Shown here: positions 28,747 through 38,944 of the stretch, in pieces
Layout: each line of letters begins with the position of its first letter
How positions within the stretch are numbered: the first letter of the stretch is position 1
NCBI GenBank assembly: GCA_947488935.1
Contig: CANLBN010000002.1
Span: 558,001-622,000 of the forward strand
Direction: 5' to 3'
From: an uncultured Pseudomonadales bacterium
GTDB lineage: Bacteria > Pseudomonadota > Gammaproteobacteria > Pseudomonadales > Cellvibrionaceae
DNA: 64,000 bases
Program-made: the position numbers and the translations under genes
The notes under the pieces: model-generated
The model's input: the letters and a program-made list of their open reading frames with translations, nothing else
What the model was told of the DNA's origin: nothing
Database searches by the model: none

Positions 28747-30474
28747 CTACTTTTTAGGAAAGCGCTTAATTGGTTGCCAGTTTTCAATGGGCTTAGTCCA
28801 AAAATAACCTTGGCCTTCATTACAATTCAAGCTTTTAAGGTATAAACGCTGGGATTCGGTTTCTATACATTCAGCGACAACAGTAAGCTCTAATGCTTGC
28901 CCTAAAGCGACAATAGCTTTTAACACTATTTTATCGCTATGGTTACTATTGGCATCACAGATAAAACTACCGTCTATTTTTAGTGTATCAATGGGCAGTT
29001 TGCTAAGGTAGCCAAGGGACGAGAAACCCGAACCAAAATCATCGATCGCGATAGTGATGCCTAGGTTTTTTAATTTAATTAATTGTTTGTGAACGTTCTC
29101 TAAATCTTCTAATAATATACTCTCGGTGATTTCTATCTCTAGTAGTTCGCCAGTAATATTATAGCTGTTTAATAATGGCTCAATAACACTACAGACAAAG
29201 TCTTTGTTGTTAAAGGATTGGCCTGAAATATTAATGCCAACTCTAATTTTCTTTTTAAGGGCTTTCCAGTCGACAATTTTTTTACAGGCCTGTTCTATAA
29301 CCCACTGATCTATTTTATGAATGATATTCAGGTTTTCGGCAAGTGGAATAAATTGGTCTGGCCTAATAAAACCAGAGTCTTTATTTCGCCAACGGATGAG
29401 AGCTTCAACGGAGTATATAGTTTCGTCTTCTAGGGCAACGCGAGGTTGATAAAAAAGCGTAAAGTGTTGATCTGGCTGTTCTAATGCAGAGAGCAGCTTA
29501 GCTTGTAAGCTTAAGTTTTTATCCTTCTCTTTTAATAAATTAATGGTAAAAATATGAGATTGATTTTTACCATTGTGCTTAGCATAGTACATCGCTAAAT
29601 CAGCATATTTTAATAAGCATTCGGCGTTATCTGCATGATTTGGGTAGCTTGCAACCCCGATGCTTGCCCCCACATTACAAACTTTTCCGTCATATTCGAT
29701 GGCTTTATTAATGGATTGAATGATCTTTTGTGTAACGGTGTTTAAATCATTTTGGTTATTTATATCATGTAATATCAGGACAAATTCATCACCACCAATT
29801 CGGGCAACAAAATCACTTTCTCTTAGTAGAGATTTCATTCGCTTACCGACACAGCGCAGCACTTCATCCCCCGCATCATGACCCAGTGTATCGTTGATCA
29901 GTTTAAAACCATCAAGATCAATAAAGCATAACGATACTTTCTTACCTGCACGAGAGGCGTATGCCGTTGCATAGTTTAATTTTTCTAAAAAAAGCACACG
30001 ATTGGGTAATTTAGTTGTTTGGTCATAATGTGCCAAAAAGTAGGCTTGATCGCGTGTTTTTTCAAGACCAAGACGCAATTGATTACGTTCGATTGCGTGG
30101 GCAACAGAGCGTACAATTAAGCCGGTATCGTCGACATATCGTTTAGGGATAAAGTCCTGTGCGCCCACATGGACAGATTCTGCTGCGAGTGCTTTGTCTT
30201 CGTTTCCTGATAAAACGATAATAGGGGTTTGCCCCACCATTTTAATCAGTGCACGCACGGTATCTAAGCCGCTTGAGTCAGGTAGATCCATATCACTAAT
30301 AATAATATCGAAATTATTTTGCTCAAGCATACCGGGTATATCAGCAAGAACTTGCGCATGCTGACAAATAAAGTGGGTATCTTTATATTCTTCTAAGGCT
30401 CTAGAAATTATTGTGTGGTCTACCACATCATCTTCTATCAGCAATACATGACGAGACGAAGATATTTGATTCAT
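28747..30474 (-). CDS. Receiver-GGDEF-EAL cyclic-di-GMP enzyme
   Basis: A 575-residue cytoplasmic response regulator. Residues about 9-130 are a receiver (VLLIEDDVVDH, phospho-acceptor in IIISDMDLPDSSG). The GGDEF domain has the intact RIGGDEFVLIL with an I-site RESD five residues before it. The EAL domain has VEALIRWR, then IAIDDFGSGFSSL and LKIDGSFI with the metal and catalytic residues kept. Both synthesis and breakdown of c-di-GMP are therefore possible. No kinase partner is adjacent. Confidence 0.93.
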   Translation of the reverse strand: MNQISSSRHVLLIEDDVVDHTIISRALEEYKDTHFICQHAQVLADIPGMLEQNNFDIIISDMDLPDSSGLDTVRALIKMVGQTPIIVLSGNEDKALAAESVHVGAQDFIPKRYVDDTGLIVRSVAHAIERNQLRLGLEKTRDQAYFLAHYDQTTKLPNRVLFLEKLNYATAYASRAGKKVSLCFIDLDGFKLINDTLGHDAGDEVLRCVGKRMKSLLRESDFVARIGGDEFVLILHDINNQNDLNTVTQKIIQSINKAIEYDGKVCNVGASIGVASYPNHADNAECLLKYADLAMYYAKHNGKNQSHIFTINLLKEKDKNLSLQAKLLSALEQPDQHFTLFYQPRVALEDETIYSVEALIRWRNKDSGFIRPDQFIPLAENLNIIHKIDQWVIEQACKKIVDWKALKKKIRVGINISGQSFNNKDFVCSVIEPLLNSYNITGELLEIEITESILLEDLENVHKQLIKLKNLGITIAIDDFGSGFSSLGYLSKLPIDTLKIDGSFICDANSNHSDKIVLKAIVALGQALELTVVAECIETESQRLYLKSLNCNEGQGYFWTKPIENWQPIKRFPKK

Positions 30475-30687
30475 ATTAATCTACTACTCGATTCAAATTA
30501 TATTCATTATTATTAAAGCTTAGTTGTTTTTTCAAAAATGACACATTAATTATCAAATTAAAAGACAAAACAGAGCGTTAAAATATTTAGAAGGTAGTAA
30601 GCGTATTTATTTTAGGAAAAGCAAAAATAAGAGTAGAAGCGGGGGGGTATTTGTATATAATTTAAACTCACAGTAGGAGTAAACTCG

Positions 30688-30720
30688 ATGATTAACTCCA
30701 AAAGCCATAAGATGGCCTGA
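30688..30720 (+). other. Possible 10-codon leader peptide before the aldehyde dehydrogenase
   Basis: AGGAG at 30675-30679 is eight bases before an ATG, and the frame MINSKSHKMA ends at 30720. A TATAAT-like box (30656-30661) lies upstream. The next gene starts 44 bases later at a weak GTG site. This may be a coupled leader or chance. Confidence 0.25.
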
Positions 30721-30764
30721 TAAATGATTAGACAGCCAGATTATTAATAAAAGACGATAAATAA

Positions 30765-32219
30765 GTGAATACAGCCACACAAGCGACCACTATAAATCAT
30801 ACATTGGAGCAGCAGCTGCAAACACTCCAAATAGAATTCAAGCAGCTCCAGCGATCCTATAGAGATGCTAGCTACCCAAGCTTAGAGGCGAGGTTGTCAA
30901 GTCTAGATCGCCTTAAAAAGTCTATTATTCAAAATGAGCATGCTATTTATGATGCACTTATCCAAGACTATGGCTATCGAAGTGAGTTCGACACATTAAT
31001 TGGCGAACTTATGCCAAGTGTGATGAATATCAAATACACGCAAAAGAAACTTAAGCGCTGGATGAAGCCCTCTAAGCGCCATACAGGTTTATTCCTATAT
31101 CCTTCCAGCGTGCGTGTGCATTATCAGCCATTAGGTGTTGTCGGTATTATTGTGCCGTGGAATTACCCCGTTTACCTAGCATTAGGGCCTATCACTACGG
31201 CAATCGCTGCGGGTAATAAGGTCATGATAAAAATGAGTGAATTTACACCGGCGACAAATAAAGCGGTTAAAAAAATACTCGAATGCATTAGCGATGAGGT
31301 GACCTTGGTTGAAGGCGAAAGTGAGGTGAGCGCTGCTTTTTCGGCACTTCCCTTCGATCACCTGTTGTTTACAGGCTCTACCGAGGTAGGTAAGCATGTT
31401 GCGCGTGCCGCGGCGAATAATTTGACTCCTATAACATTAGAGCTGGGTGGTAAGTCGCCCCTAATTATTGACGAGAGCGCCAATTTAAAAACAAGTATCG
31501 ATGCGATTATATTAGGCAAGGTAATGAATGCGGGGCAAATTTGTATTGCGCCTGACTATGTTTTGCTCCCTCCCAATCTCCAGCAGGAATTTATAGATAC
31601 CTTTAAAGAAAGGTTCTTAGAATATTATAAAACGCCAACAGATGGAGATAAGCAAGAGAATACACTCACTCAGATTATTGATGATAAGCATCATGAGCGG
31701 TTATCAAGTTATATTGATGATGCGATTGAAAAGGGCGCAAGTGTTCATAGCATTCAAGAAAACAGCGCTAATGCGCCAACTAAACTTATGCAGCCACTAC
31801 TTTTTACGGATGTCAGCGATGATATGGACATCATGCAACATGAGATATTTGGACCGTTGTTACCCATAGTGCCTTATAGTAGCCTCGAAGAAGCCATTGC
31901 CTTTATCAATGACAGGCCACGCCCTTTAGCGCTGTATATGATGTCTAGCAATGGCGAGAACACTCACCAAGTGCTCTATCAAACACATAGTGGTGGTGTA
32001 TGTGTTAACGATACATTGATGCATATTCTCGCAGAGGACGCTCCCTTTGGCGGTGTTGGGCAATCGGGCATGGGGCATTATCACGGTGAAGAAGGTTTTA
32101 GAACATTCTCTAAAGCTAAAACTGTTGTCGATTCTCATGCATTTATTCCAAGAAACAAACTCGTCCTTAAGTATCGAGATAAAATTGCACCTCTATTAAA
32201 GTATCTTTTTTTTAAATAA
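30765..32219 (+). CDS. Coniferyl-aldehyde-type aldehyde dehydrogenase
   Basis: A 484-residue NAD(P)-dependent aldehyde dehydrogenase of the class-3/CalB type. It has the cofactor segment VVGIIVPWNYPVYLALGP, the TGSTEVGK turn, the glutamate in TLELGGKSPLII and the catalytic cysteine in NAGQICIAPDYVL. A C-terminal PFGGVGQSGMGHYHGEEGF block and a hydrophobic tail are typical of fatty or aromatic aldehyde enzymes. The start is a GTG with poor ribosome binding. The real substrate cannot be read from the sequence. Confidence 0.9.
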   Translation: MNTATQATTINHTLEQQLQTLQIEFKQLQRSYRDASYPSLEARLSSLDRLKKSIIQNEHAIYDALIQDYGYRSEFDTLIGELMPSVMNIKYTQKKLKRWMKPSKRHTGLFLYPSSVRVHYQPLGVVGIIVPWNYPVYLALGPITTAIAAGNKVMIKMSEFTPATNKAVKKILECISDEVTLVEGESEVSAAFSALPFDHLLFTGSTEVGKHVARAAANNLTPITLELGGKSPLIIDESANLKTSIDAIILGKVMNAGQICIAPDYVLLPPNLQQEFIDTFKERFLEYYKTPTDGDKQENTLTQIIDDKHHERLSSYIDDAIEKGASVHSIQENSANAPTKLMQPLLFTDVSDDMDIMQHEIFGPLLPIVPYSSLEEAIAFINDRPRPLALYMMSSNGENTHQVLYQTHSGGVCVNDTLMHILAEDAPFGGVGQSGMGHYHGEEGFRTFSKAKTVVDSHAFIPRNKLVLKYRDKIAPLLKYLFFK

Positions 32220-32294
32220 AAACAATGGCTTATATAGCCATATTAAAGTTAATTGTATATTTTCTTGGCTTATCCACGGGTTTGATCGAAGTAA

Positions 32295-33401
32295 TTAACG
32301 ACTGAGTTTAGCGAGTGTTAGTTCTGCAGCTTCAAGCGCGCCTTCTATGTATCCACCATAGTGTGGAGCGGCTTCTGTGGAGCTAAGGATAATAGTGTCA
32401 CTCCAGATATTAGTTAATGCTTTAGATAAACCATAAGCCGGGTGGTGGCCAAGTGGCGCATGATCAAGCGCTGTTGCTGTTTCGCGCTCAAAGGCCCAAT
32501 CTTTGATAACAATATCAAGAGGTGTGCTTGCTTGCTCTCCAAATAAGCGCACCAACTGTGCGATCGTTGCATGGGTTAACTCTGGCAACCGATCTGCACG
32601 TGCACGAGCGGGTACACCCATAAAACCGAATAGCGCGTAAGGGCCTTGGTGCCTAGGCGATGCATCGTGGATTTCGACCAAAGGTCCGCAACGGCTCATG
32701 GCATCTCCAGATAATCCGGCTTCTCGCCAAAATGGGTGTTCATAAACAGCCACTACTTTGGCATGTCCTGCCATCCAGGTAGGAATGCTGTTCATTGCAG
32801 AAATAATCTCTTTATTTAAATTAGGTGTGTAATTAATGGTGTCTGCCGCGATACGTGGTGGTAATGCTAGTACCAGTTTTTTACACTCAATAAATTCTTC
32901 ATAGCCAGTGCTGTCGGTATCAGTTGTATCGCTGTTTAATTTTGTTCGAACCTTTATTGATTGCTTTAGCTGCTCAATACTAATTGCCTGGCAATTCAGC
33001 CTATAGCGTTCAGTGGGTATACGGGTTTGAAGGGCGGCAATTAATTTTTTTAAGCTGCCTACTAATCGGTAAGACCCCTGCATTGATGCATAACCATGAC
33101 CTCGCTGTACTTTTCCTGCTTCGTCTTCAAACAGTAAATCTCCTTCGGCATACTGCTCAAAAAATGCTAGGTCGAGTTGTTTTATTAATTGTGCAATGCG
33201 TGGTTGTCCTGGCCAAAACCAGGAAGGGCCAATATCAAACTCTGTCTTGACTCCATCTAGGCGAGTGGAATGGGCTGCTATGCGGCCACCAAACCGGCCT
33301 CGGGATTCTATTAAATGATAATCAAGACCTTTTTGTTGTAGTTGCCAAGCTAAGGAGAGGCCGGCTAAACCACCGCCGATAATTAACGTGTCTGTTTGCA
33401 T
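32295..33401 (-). CDS. FAD-dependent amine oxidase family protein
   Basis: A 368-residue flavoprotein with the dinucleotide-binding motif IIGGGLAGLSLAWQL and an acidic end at YHLIESRGRFGGR. The GPSWFWPGQPRI block and C-terminal SSTEAAPHYGGYIEGALEAAE (FAD pyrophosphate contact) place it in the flavin monoamine oxidase superfamily. It begins by a one-base TAATG overlap with the SDR gene upstream, so the two are one operon. Homologues often occur with an SDR in ChrR-sigma-factor (singlet oxygen) loci, but no ECF sigma gene is here. Confidence 0.83.
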   Translation of the reverse strand: MQTDTLIIGGGLAGLSLAWQLQQKGLDYHLIESRGRFGGRIAAHSTRLDGVKTEFDIGPSWFWPGQPRIAQLIKQLDLAFFEQYAEGDLLFEDEAGKVQRGHGYASMQGSYRLVGSLKKLIAALQTRIPTERYRLNCQAISIEQLKQSIKVRTKLNSDTTDTDSTGYEEFIECKKLVLALPPRIAADTINYTPNLNKEIISAMNSIPTWMAGHAKVVAVYEHPFWREAGLSGDAMSRCGPLVEIHDASPRHQGPYALFGFMGVPARARADRLPELTHATIAQLVRLFGEQASTPLDIVIKDWAFERETATALDHAPLGHHPAYGLSKALTNIWSDTIILSSTEAAPHYGGYIEGALEAAELTLAKLSR

Positions 33402-34090
33402 TAAAAGTTTTCACTTTGTGGGCGTAAATCTAATTCATGGGTCCATGTTGATTGTGGTTGATGGCTAAGGTCCCAATATATATCCGCTATATCGCTAGGG
33501 TTCATCATCTGATCAGGAGATATACTATGTAAGTTACGGCTATTTTCTGTATCAATAATTCCGTCAAGTATGGTATGAACAACATGAATGTTAGAGGCTT
33601 GGTATTCACGCGCTAAAGATTGGGTTAAACCCCTTAATGCAAACTTTGCCGATGCAAAAGCCGAAAAGTTTGCGCCACCGCGTAAACTTGCTGTTGCACC
33701 AGAGACAATAAATGCGCCACCACCATTGTTTGCCATTGGTTGCATAACAGATTTTGCCAGTATAAAAGCAGATAGCACCATCGAGTTCCAGCAGGCTTCA
33801 AAATCAGTTAGCGTTGTTTTTTCTAAAGGATTGATTACCAACTGTGCGGTATTGTGTATGACAATTTTTGGGGCACCATGCTCGTTAATTATGTCTTGCA
33901 ATAATGCCTGTGTGAGTTCTGGCTGAGTTAAATCAATGGTCTTAATATCGAGATTTGCCGGTGTATTAACGGAGGTTGATCGATTTAACCCTACAACTTT
34001 ATAGCCACCTAATTGAAAGCGTTTAATTAGAGAATGACCCAAGCCGGCTCCAGCGCCGGAAATAATAGCAAGGGGGGAAGACTGACTCAT
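33401..34090 (-). CDS. Short-chain dehydrogenase with Phe at the catalytic Tyr position
   Basis: A 229-residue SDR with the cofactor motif SGAGAGLGHSLIKRF and the NTAQLV segment in place of NNAG. The active-site motif reads FASAK, where YxxxK is expected, so the catalytic tyrosine is replaced by phenylalanine while lysine remains. As I recall, some SDR subfamilies carry this change, so it may be a family trait. It is the first gene of the operon with the flavin amine oxidase, and the CTATC/GGTAG operator lies about 30 bases upstream of its start. Confidence 0.82.
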   Translation of the reverse strand: MSQSSPLAIISGAGAGLGHSLIKRFQLGGYKVVGLNRSTSVNTPANLDIKTIDLTQPELTQALLQDIINEHGAPKIVIHNTAQLVINPLEKTTLTDFEACWNSMVLSAFILAKSVMQPMANNGGGAFIVSGATASLRGGANFSAFASAKFALRGLTQSLAREYQASNIHVVHTILDGIIDTENSRNLHSISPDQMMNPSDIADIYWDLSHQPQSTWTHELDLRPQSENF

Positions 34091-34119
34091 AAAAACCTCA
34101 CGTTTAGCAATGGTTGTAT

Positions 34120-34133
34120 CTATCTATAGGTAG
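34120..34133. promoter_or_regulatory. Operator-like inverted repeat upstream of the SDR operon
   Basis: CTATCTATAGGTAG is an imperfect palindrome that shares ATAGGTAG and the whole layout with the site at 34373 in front of the cupin gene. A common TetR-type repressor is a reasonable guess. Confidence 0.5.
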
Positions 34134-34340
34134 TTTACCTGAGCTATTTAACAAATAATATAATAATATCAAAGACGGACATCTTCTACTTAATTCTAAT
34201 TCTAATTAATCGTTATTAAATAGAAGCTTAGATAGATATATTAATCCATTTTCTATATTTTTTGTGCATCAACGTTTTAAGTATTAGCTTAAGTAACTCC
34301 TGTCGAAAATGTGTAGCTATTCATTTTTCACAGCTTTTTG

Positions 34341-34386
34341 TTGACATACTGAGCGCTCTTTATGTATATTATCTACCGATAGGTAG
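34341..34386 (+). promoter_or_regulatory. Sigma-70 promoter with operator for the cupin gene
   Basis: TTGACA (34341-34346) and TATATT (34365-34370) are 18 bases apart. The inverted repeat CTACCGATAGGTAG (34373-34386) covers the expected transcription start, an arrangement suited to repression. Confidence 0.7.
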
Positions 34387-34480
34387 TTATTGTTTAACAA
34401 GTTGATACTAAAACTGTTTTTAAGAATATAGAATCAACAATACGATGGTGTTTTCGCTATCGTTATCTTTAGGAGTCAGC

Positions 34481-35173
34481 ATGAAAATTAACGCAGATTT
34501 TGACAAACGAGTTGTGGTTCATTCAGAGCAAATGGAATGGTTAGATTCGCCCATGCCAGGTGTATCTAGGCGCCCACTCGATCGTGTAGGTGGCGAAGTT
34601 GCAAGAGCAACAAGCATTGTTCGCTATGCACCTAACAGTCAGTTCTCCCCTCATGTGCATACCGGTGGAGAAGAGTTTATTGTACTCGAGGGTGTATTCC
34701 AAGATGAGCACGGTGACTTTCCAGTGGGCTCTTATATTCGTAACCCACCACAATCAAGACACCAACCGGGTTCTGATGAAGGTTGCGTTATTTTTGTTAA
34801 GTTATGGCAATTTGAGCCAGAAGATCGTATTCATATACGCCTTAACACACGTTTTATGCAGGCAATTCCGCATAGAGAACTTTCAGGAATAGCCGTGACA
34901 CCACTGTATCACGACGAGATTGAAGAAGTCGCTAATCTTGATTTTGATGCTAATGCGAATATTCAGATGACAATGGGTGGTGGTGCTGAGGTATTTGTTC
35001 TTGAAGGAGAGCTAACAGAAGGAGCCGATAAATTAGTAAAACATAGCTGGTTAAGAGTTCCCATTGGTGGCAGCCTTAATATAAAAGCGGGCTCTGAGGG
35101 AGCAAAAGTTTGGATTAAGCAGGGGCATTTACAGCGAGTCAATGACGAAATTATACGAGTTCAGAATGCTTAA
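34481..35173 (+). CDS. ChrR-like double cupin protein
   Basis: A 230-residue protein of two cupin folds. The first has FSPHVHTGGEEFIVLEG, with the two histidines and glutamate of a metal site, and a later histidine in SRHQPGSD. The second domain (about residues 125-220) lacks the histidines but has VFVLEGEL. It resembles the C-terminal part of ChrR-type anti-sigma factors but has no N-terminal zinc-binding anti-sigma domain. The frame starts at 34445, but AGGAG is placed for the ATG at 34481. Possible roles are a metal-dependent sensor or enzyme. Confidence 0.82.
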   Translation: MKINADFDKRVVVHSEQMEWLDSPMPGVSRRPLDRVGGEVARATSIVRYAPNSQFSPHVHTGGEEFIVLEGVFQDEHGDFPVGSYIRNPPQSRHQPGSDEGCVIFVKLWQFEPEDRIHIRLNTRFMQAIPHRELSGIAVTPLYHDEIEEVANLDFDANANIQMTMGGGAEVFVLEGELTEGADKLVKHSWLRVPIGGSLNIKAGSEGAKVWIKQGHLQRVNDEIIRVQNA

Positions 35174-35437
35174 GCCCCGTTGTTAATTTCACTTGGCCTT
35201 TATTTTCACGAATTTCTAATCGCTTTTAAGGGCCAATTTTAGTATTAAAAACCAAGTCACGACCACTATGTTTTGGTTTTGTTTCAAAATTAAAAATATA
35301 TAATTGTTATATTAGTTTAATGTTCTTATGTGAACTATTCCTACCGAGCATTGCCAAATCGACATGTTTTATATGAGGTTGCCTTTATTTTTATTATGAG
35401 GCTAGCTCGATTTTTATTGATATGTGAATTTGTTGTA

Positions 35438-36373
35438 ATGATGCTTAACTTACCCACACCTATAAGGTCTATTCTTTTTTTCCTATTGTTGCTATTGGTT
35501 ATTACCGGCTTAATAGGTGTATCAGTGAGCCTACTGCTAGGTCTTGTATTCTCATTATTAATTGGTAATCCATTTGGCAGAGATGCCTTGAGAATTTCTG
35601 CTATAACGTTAAGTGCAAGCATTGTTGTTTTAGGTTTAACGTTAAATATTAAAGAGGTCGTCAGTACAGCACAAAGTAGTTTTTTTATTACCATAACGAC
35701 TATTATTTTTGCTCTGAGTTGTGGTTTATTACTTGGACGAATATTTAAACTAGAGAAAAAATTAGCGCTTTTAATTGCAGGAGGTACAGCTATTTGTGGG
35801 GGTAGTGCAATTGCTGCTTTAGTACCATCTATTCAGGCGAAATCATCGGATATTTTGGTGGCAGTGACTGTGGTTTTTTTGCTTAACGCATTGGGCTTAA
35901 TCATTTACCCAGAGTTAGGAGTGTATTTTGGGTTAAATCAACAGGACTTTGGTTTATGGGCTGCGTTAGGAATACACGATACAAGTTCCGTTATTGGTGC
36001 AGCGAGCCAATATGGCGATGAGTCTTTAAAAGTTGCCACTACAACCAAATTAGCTAGAGCATTATGGATTATTCCTCTTGTATTTGTTGCGGCTTTTACG
36101 TTCAAGGGCAATAATAAGGCGGCTAAGTTTCCCAAATTTATTATATATTTTATCATCGCTAGTCTTGCCGCTAGTTTTATTCCATCTCTAGAGCCAGTTA
36201 TGCCATGGGCTTTAGCTATTTCAAAAACAGGCATGGCCGTTAGCTTGTTTTTAATTGGTAGTTCTTTCACAAGAGAAAAACTTAAAGAAGTAAAACCCGG
36301 CGCTTTATGGCAGGGCCTTACTTTGTGGATTTTAGTTTCATTCTTTTCTTTTTGGATGATTAAACTACTGTAA
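35438..36373 (+). CDS. YeiH/UPF0324 family membrane protein (putative sulfate exporter)
   Basis: A polytopic protein of 311 residues with about ten hydrophobic segments. The family blocks LLIAGGTAICGGSAIAALVP, GIHDTSSVIGAASQYG and LKVATTTKLARALWIIPL are clear. The frame is open from a GTG at 35330. None of the candidate starts has a convincing ribosome binding site, so I used the ATG at 35438, where homologous hydrophobic sequence begins; 35396 and 35330 remain possible. The transported compound is not established. Confidence 0.8.
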   Translation: MMLNLPTPIRSILFFLLLLLVITGLIGVSVSLLLGLVFSLLIGNPFGRDALRISAITLSASIVVLGLTLNIKEVVSTAQSSFFITITTIIFALSCGLLLGRIFKLEKKLALLIAGGTAICGGSAIAALVPSIQAKSSDILVAVTVVFLLNALGLIIYPELGVYFGLNQQDFGLWAALGIHDTSSVIGAASQYGDESLKVATTTKLARALWIIPLVFVAAFTFKGNNKAAKFPKFIIYFIIASLAASFIPSLEPVMPWALAISKTGMAVSLFLIGSSFTREKLKEVKPGALWQGLTLWILVSFFSFWMIKLL

Positions 36374-36433
36374 AAAATATCTAACTGATACGGCATTTGT
36401 CGTGATATTTTTATTAAGATAAAACGCCATTTG

Positions 36434-36466
36434 ACGATAGGTAATAAGTGACTTATTACCTATCGT
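36434..36466. repeat. 33-base perfect palindrome between yeiH-like gene and metE
   Basis: Two exactly complementary 16-base arms flank a single central G. The arms contain CGATAGGTA, the same nine bases found in the cupin-gene operator at 34376. There is no T-run on the yeiH side, so a simple terminator is less likely than a cruciform, binding site or convergent-transcript hairpin. Confidence 0.8.
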
Positions 36467-36519
36467 AGTTACTAATGGTTATTAAAATTTATTAGTGCTC
36501 ATTTAACATTCTATAATAG

Positions 36520-38823
36520 TTACGATGCTACTTTTATATTACTTTTTTGATGTTGTTTTTGGCGTAATATTTTAGCTGCACTTACCATATTTTTTAAAGC
36601 AGTACTCACCTCACTCCACTGTCGTGTCTTTAATCCACAATCGGGGTTAACCCACAGCCGTTCAACAGGGATCTTCTCGCTGGCCCTTTCTATAAGTTCA
36701 ATCATAGCGCTTTGATCGGGAATATTGGGCGAATGAATATCATAAACGCCGGGACCAATCTCATTGGGATAGTTAATATCTTCAAAGACATCGAGTAATT
36801 TACTATCGGAGCGAGATGTTTCTATTGTAATGACATCCGCATCCATATTAATAATGGCTTTTATAATATCGTTGAATTTGGAATAACACATATGTGTATG
36901 AATTTGTGTCTCGTCTTTTACTCCGTTAGCGCAAATTTTAAATGATTCAACAGCCCAATTTAAATACTCTTGCCATTGTGACCGTCGCAGTGGTAGGCCT
37001 TCGCGTAGGGCAGCTTCGTCAATTTGTATAATCTCTATACCTGCCTGCTCTAGGTCTAACACTTCTTTACGAATAGCGAGAGCGAGTTGTAGGCAGGTTT
37101 CCTTTAATGGTTGGTCATCTCTTACAAAGGACCAATTAAGTAAAGTCACAGGCCCTGTTAGCATACCTTTAACGGGTTTTTCTGTTAATGATTGTGCATA
37201 CAACAACCAATACACTGTCATAGCCTTGGATCGATCTATATCGCCAAAGAGAATAGGTGGTTTAACACAGCGAGAACCATAGGACTGTACCCATCCATAT
37301 TTGCTAAAAATATATCCTTCTAATTGCTCTCCAAAATATTCGACCATGTCGTTACGTTCGGCTTCTCCATGAACTAATACATCTATGCCGATTTCTTCCT
37401 GCTCGCGAATGGCATATTCTATTTCTTTTTTAATAGCAGACGTGTAGTGATTTAAATCCACTGTATTATTTTTAAAGTCTGAACGAATTTTTCGTATCGC
37501 TTTTGTTTGAGGGAAAGAACCAATCGTCGTTGTTGGAAAGAGCGGCAGACTACTTTGTTGGTGCTGCTTAAGTGCACGGGCTTCGTAGCTACTTATACGT
37601 ATGCCCAATTCCGGTGTTATATTTTTAATGTCGTTCTTAATACTAGGCTTATGAACACGTGTTGACTGTTTGCGGCTATTTATTGCCTCTAAATTGACTA
37701 TAAGGGCTTCTTTTACAACACCTCTTCCTTCATTAAGTGCCGTCGCTATGATGTCTAATTCTTCTATTTTTTGAACGGCAAAGGCGAGCCAGTTTTTAAT
37801 ATCGGTATCAAGAGTAGCCTCTAATGATAAATCGACGGGCACATGTAATAGAGAGCAAGAGGGTGCCAACCACAATCTATGGCTTAATTTTTTAGCGATG
37901 GGTTCTAACCAGTCTATACATTGGTTGAGGTCGGTTTTCCAAATATTTCTCCCATCTATAATACCCAGTGATAGCACTTTGTGAGAAGGTAGCCAGTCGA
38001 TAATTTTATTGACTTCTTCTTTGGCATTAATTGCATCTATGTGTATTCCTGCGACGGGTAAATTACAAGCAAGCTGTAGATTTTCTTGTAACTGGCCAAA
38101 ATACGTCGTTAACAATAATTTAATATTTCTTGTTTGTAATCGATAATAAGCTTTCTCAAAGGCTTGTCGCCATTGGGGAGATAGCTCAGTGACTAGAATT
38201 GGCTCGTCTATTTGTAGCCATTCAATATTCATAATAGATAATTGATCAAGTAGCTCAGCATAAACCGATAAAAGGGCTTCTAAAAAGTCTAATTTGTCGG
38301 CGCTATCGTTTACTTTAGCTAAATATAAGTACGTCAGTGGTCCAATAATAACGGGTTTAGGGTTAATACCTTGAGCTTTGGATTCTTCTATGTGTGCAAA
38401 CAGGCGCTGAGTGTTCAATGTAAATACGGTGTCTGCGGTGAGCTCTGGGACAATATAGTGGTAATTTGTATCAAACCATTTTGTCATCTCGCCTGCATGT
38501 ATACAGTGACAGTCGTCATTACTAGCGCGCCCACGTGCTAGGCGAAAATAGTTATCTAGCTCACTACCGTTTAAATCTTTGGTTCGTGAGGGTAAATTTC
38601 CCAATAAAAAACTTGTATCAAGCACGTGATCATAAAAGGAAAAATCCCCAACCGAGGCGTAATCTAATTTAGCTTGATATTGCCAATTTTCTTGTCTAAT
38701 TTGTCGTCCTTGCTCTTCTAATCTCTCCGTAGTAATTGCTTTGTTCCAATAGGACTCTGTGGCAAATTTTAGCTCTCGGTGTTTACCGATACGTGAAAAC
38801 CCTAAGTTGTGTGTTGTGATCAT
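36520..38823 (-). CDS. metE: Cobalamin-independent methionine synthase
   Basis: MetE transfers the methyl group of 5-methyltetrahydropteroyl-triglutamate to homocysteine. The 767-residue protein has the duplicated barrel structure. The zinc ligands are visible: His and the following acids in [17 protein letters not shown], Cys in [10 protein letters not shown] and Cys in [10 protein letters not shown]. The N-terminal [17 protein letters not shown] block is typical. It is divergent from metR, its known activator, across 121 bases. Confidence 0.97.
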   Translation of the reverse strand: MITTHNLGFSRIGKHRELKFATESYWNKAITTERLEEQGRQIRQENWQYQAKLDYASVGDFSFYDHVLDTSFLLGNLPSRTKDLNGSELDNYFRLARGRASNDDCHCIHAGEMTKWFDTNYHYIVPELTADTVFTLNTQRLFAHIEESKAQGINPKPVIIGPLTYLYLAKVNDSADKLDFLEALLSVYAELLDQLSIMNIEWLQIDEPILVTELSPQWRQAFEKAYYRLQTRNIKLLLTTYFGQLQENLQLACNLPVAGIHIDAINAKEEVNKIIDWLPSHKVLSLGIIDGRNIWKTDLNQCIDWLEPIAKKLSHRLWLAPSCSLLHVPVDLSLEATLDTDIKNWLAFAVQKIEELDIIATALNEGRGVVKEALIVNLEAINSRKQSTRVHKPSIKNDIKNITPELGIRISSYEARALKQHQQSSLPLFPTTTIGSFPQTKAIRKIRSDFKNNTVDLNHYTSAIKKEIEYAIREQEEIGIDVLVHGEAERNDMVEYFGEQLEGYIFSKYGWVQSYGSRCVKPPILFGDIDRSKAMTVYWLLYAQSLTEKPVKGMLTGPVTLLNWSFVRDDQPLKETCLQLALAIRKEVLDLEQAGIEIIQIDEAALREGLPLRRSQWQEYLNWAVESFKICANGVKDETQIHTHMCYSKFNDIIKAIINMDADVITIETSRSDSKLLDVFEDINYPNEIGPGVYDIHSPNIPDQSAMIELIERASEKIPVERLWVNPDCGLKTRQWSEVSTALKNMVSAAKILRQKQHQKSNIKVAS

Positions 38824-38944
38824 TGGACTACCTCTGTCGTTTAATCGCTGTATTAAAGAATGCGGGTAGTCTAGTTATTATTAATCATGAAAAATAATGG
38901 TATTATTTAATGAATTTATTAATTTTGTTCATGGGTTGGGGTAG

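Noticed and set aside
38824..38944. MetR binding site between metE and metR
   Set aside because: TGAA half sites occur, but none is followed by TTCA after five bases, so I could not place the expected site.
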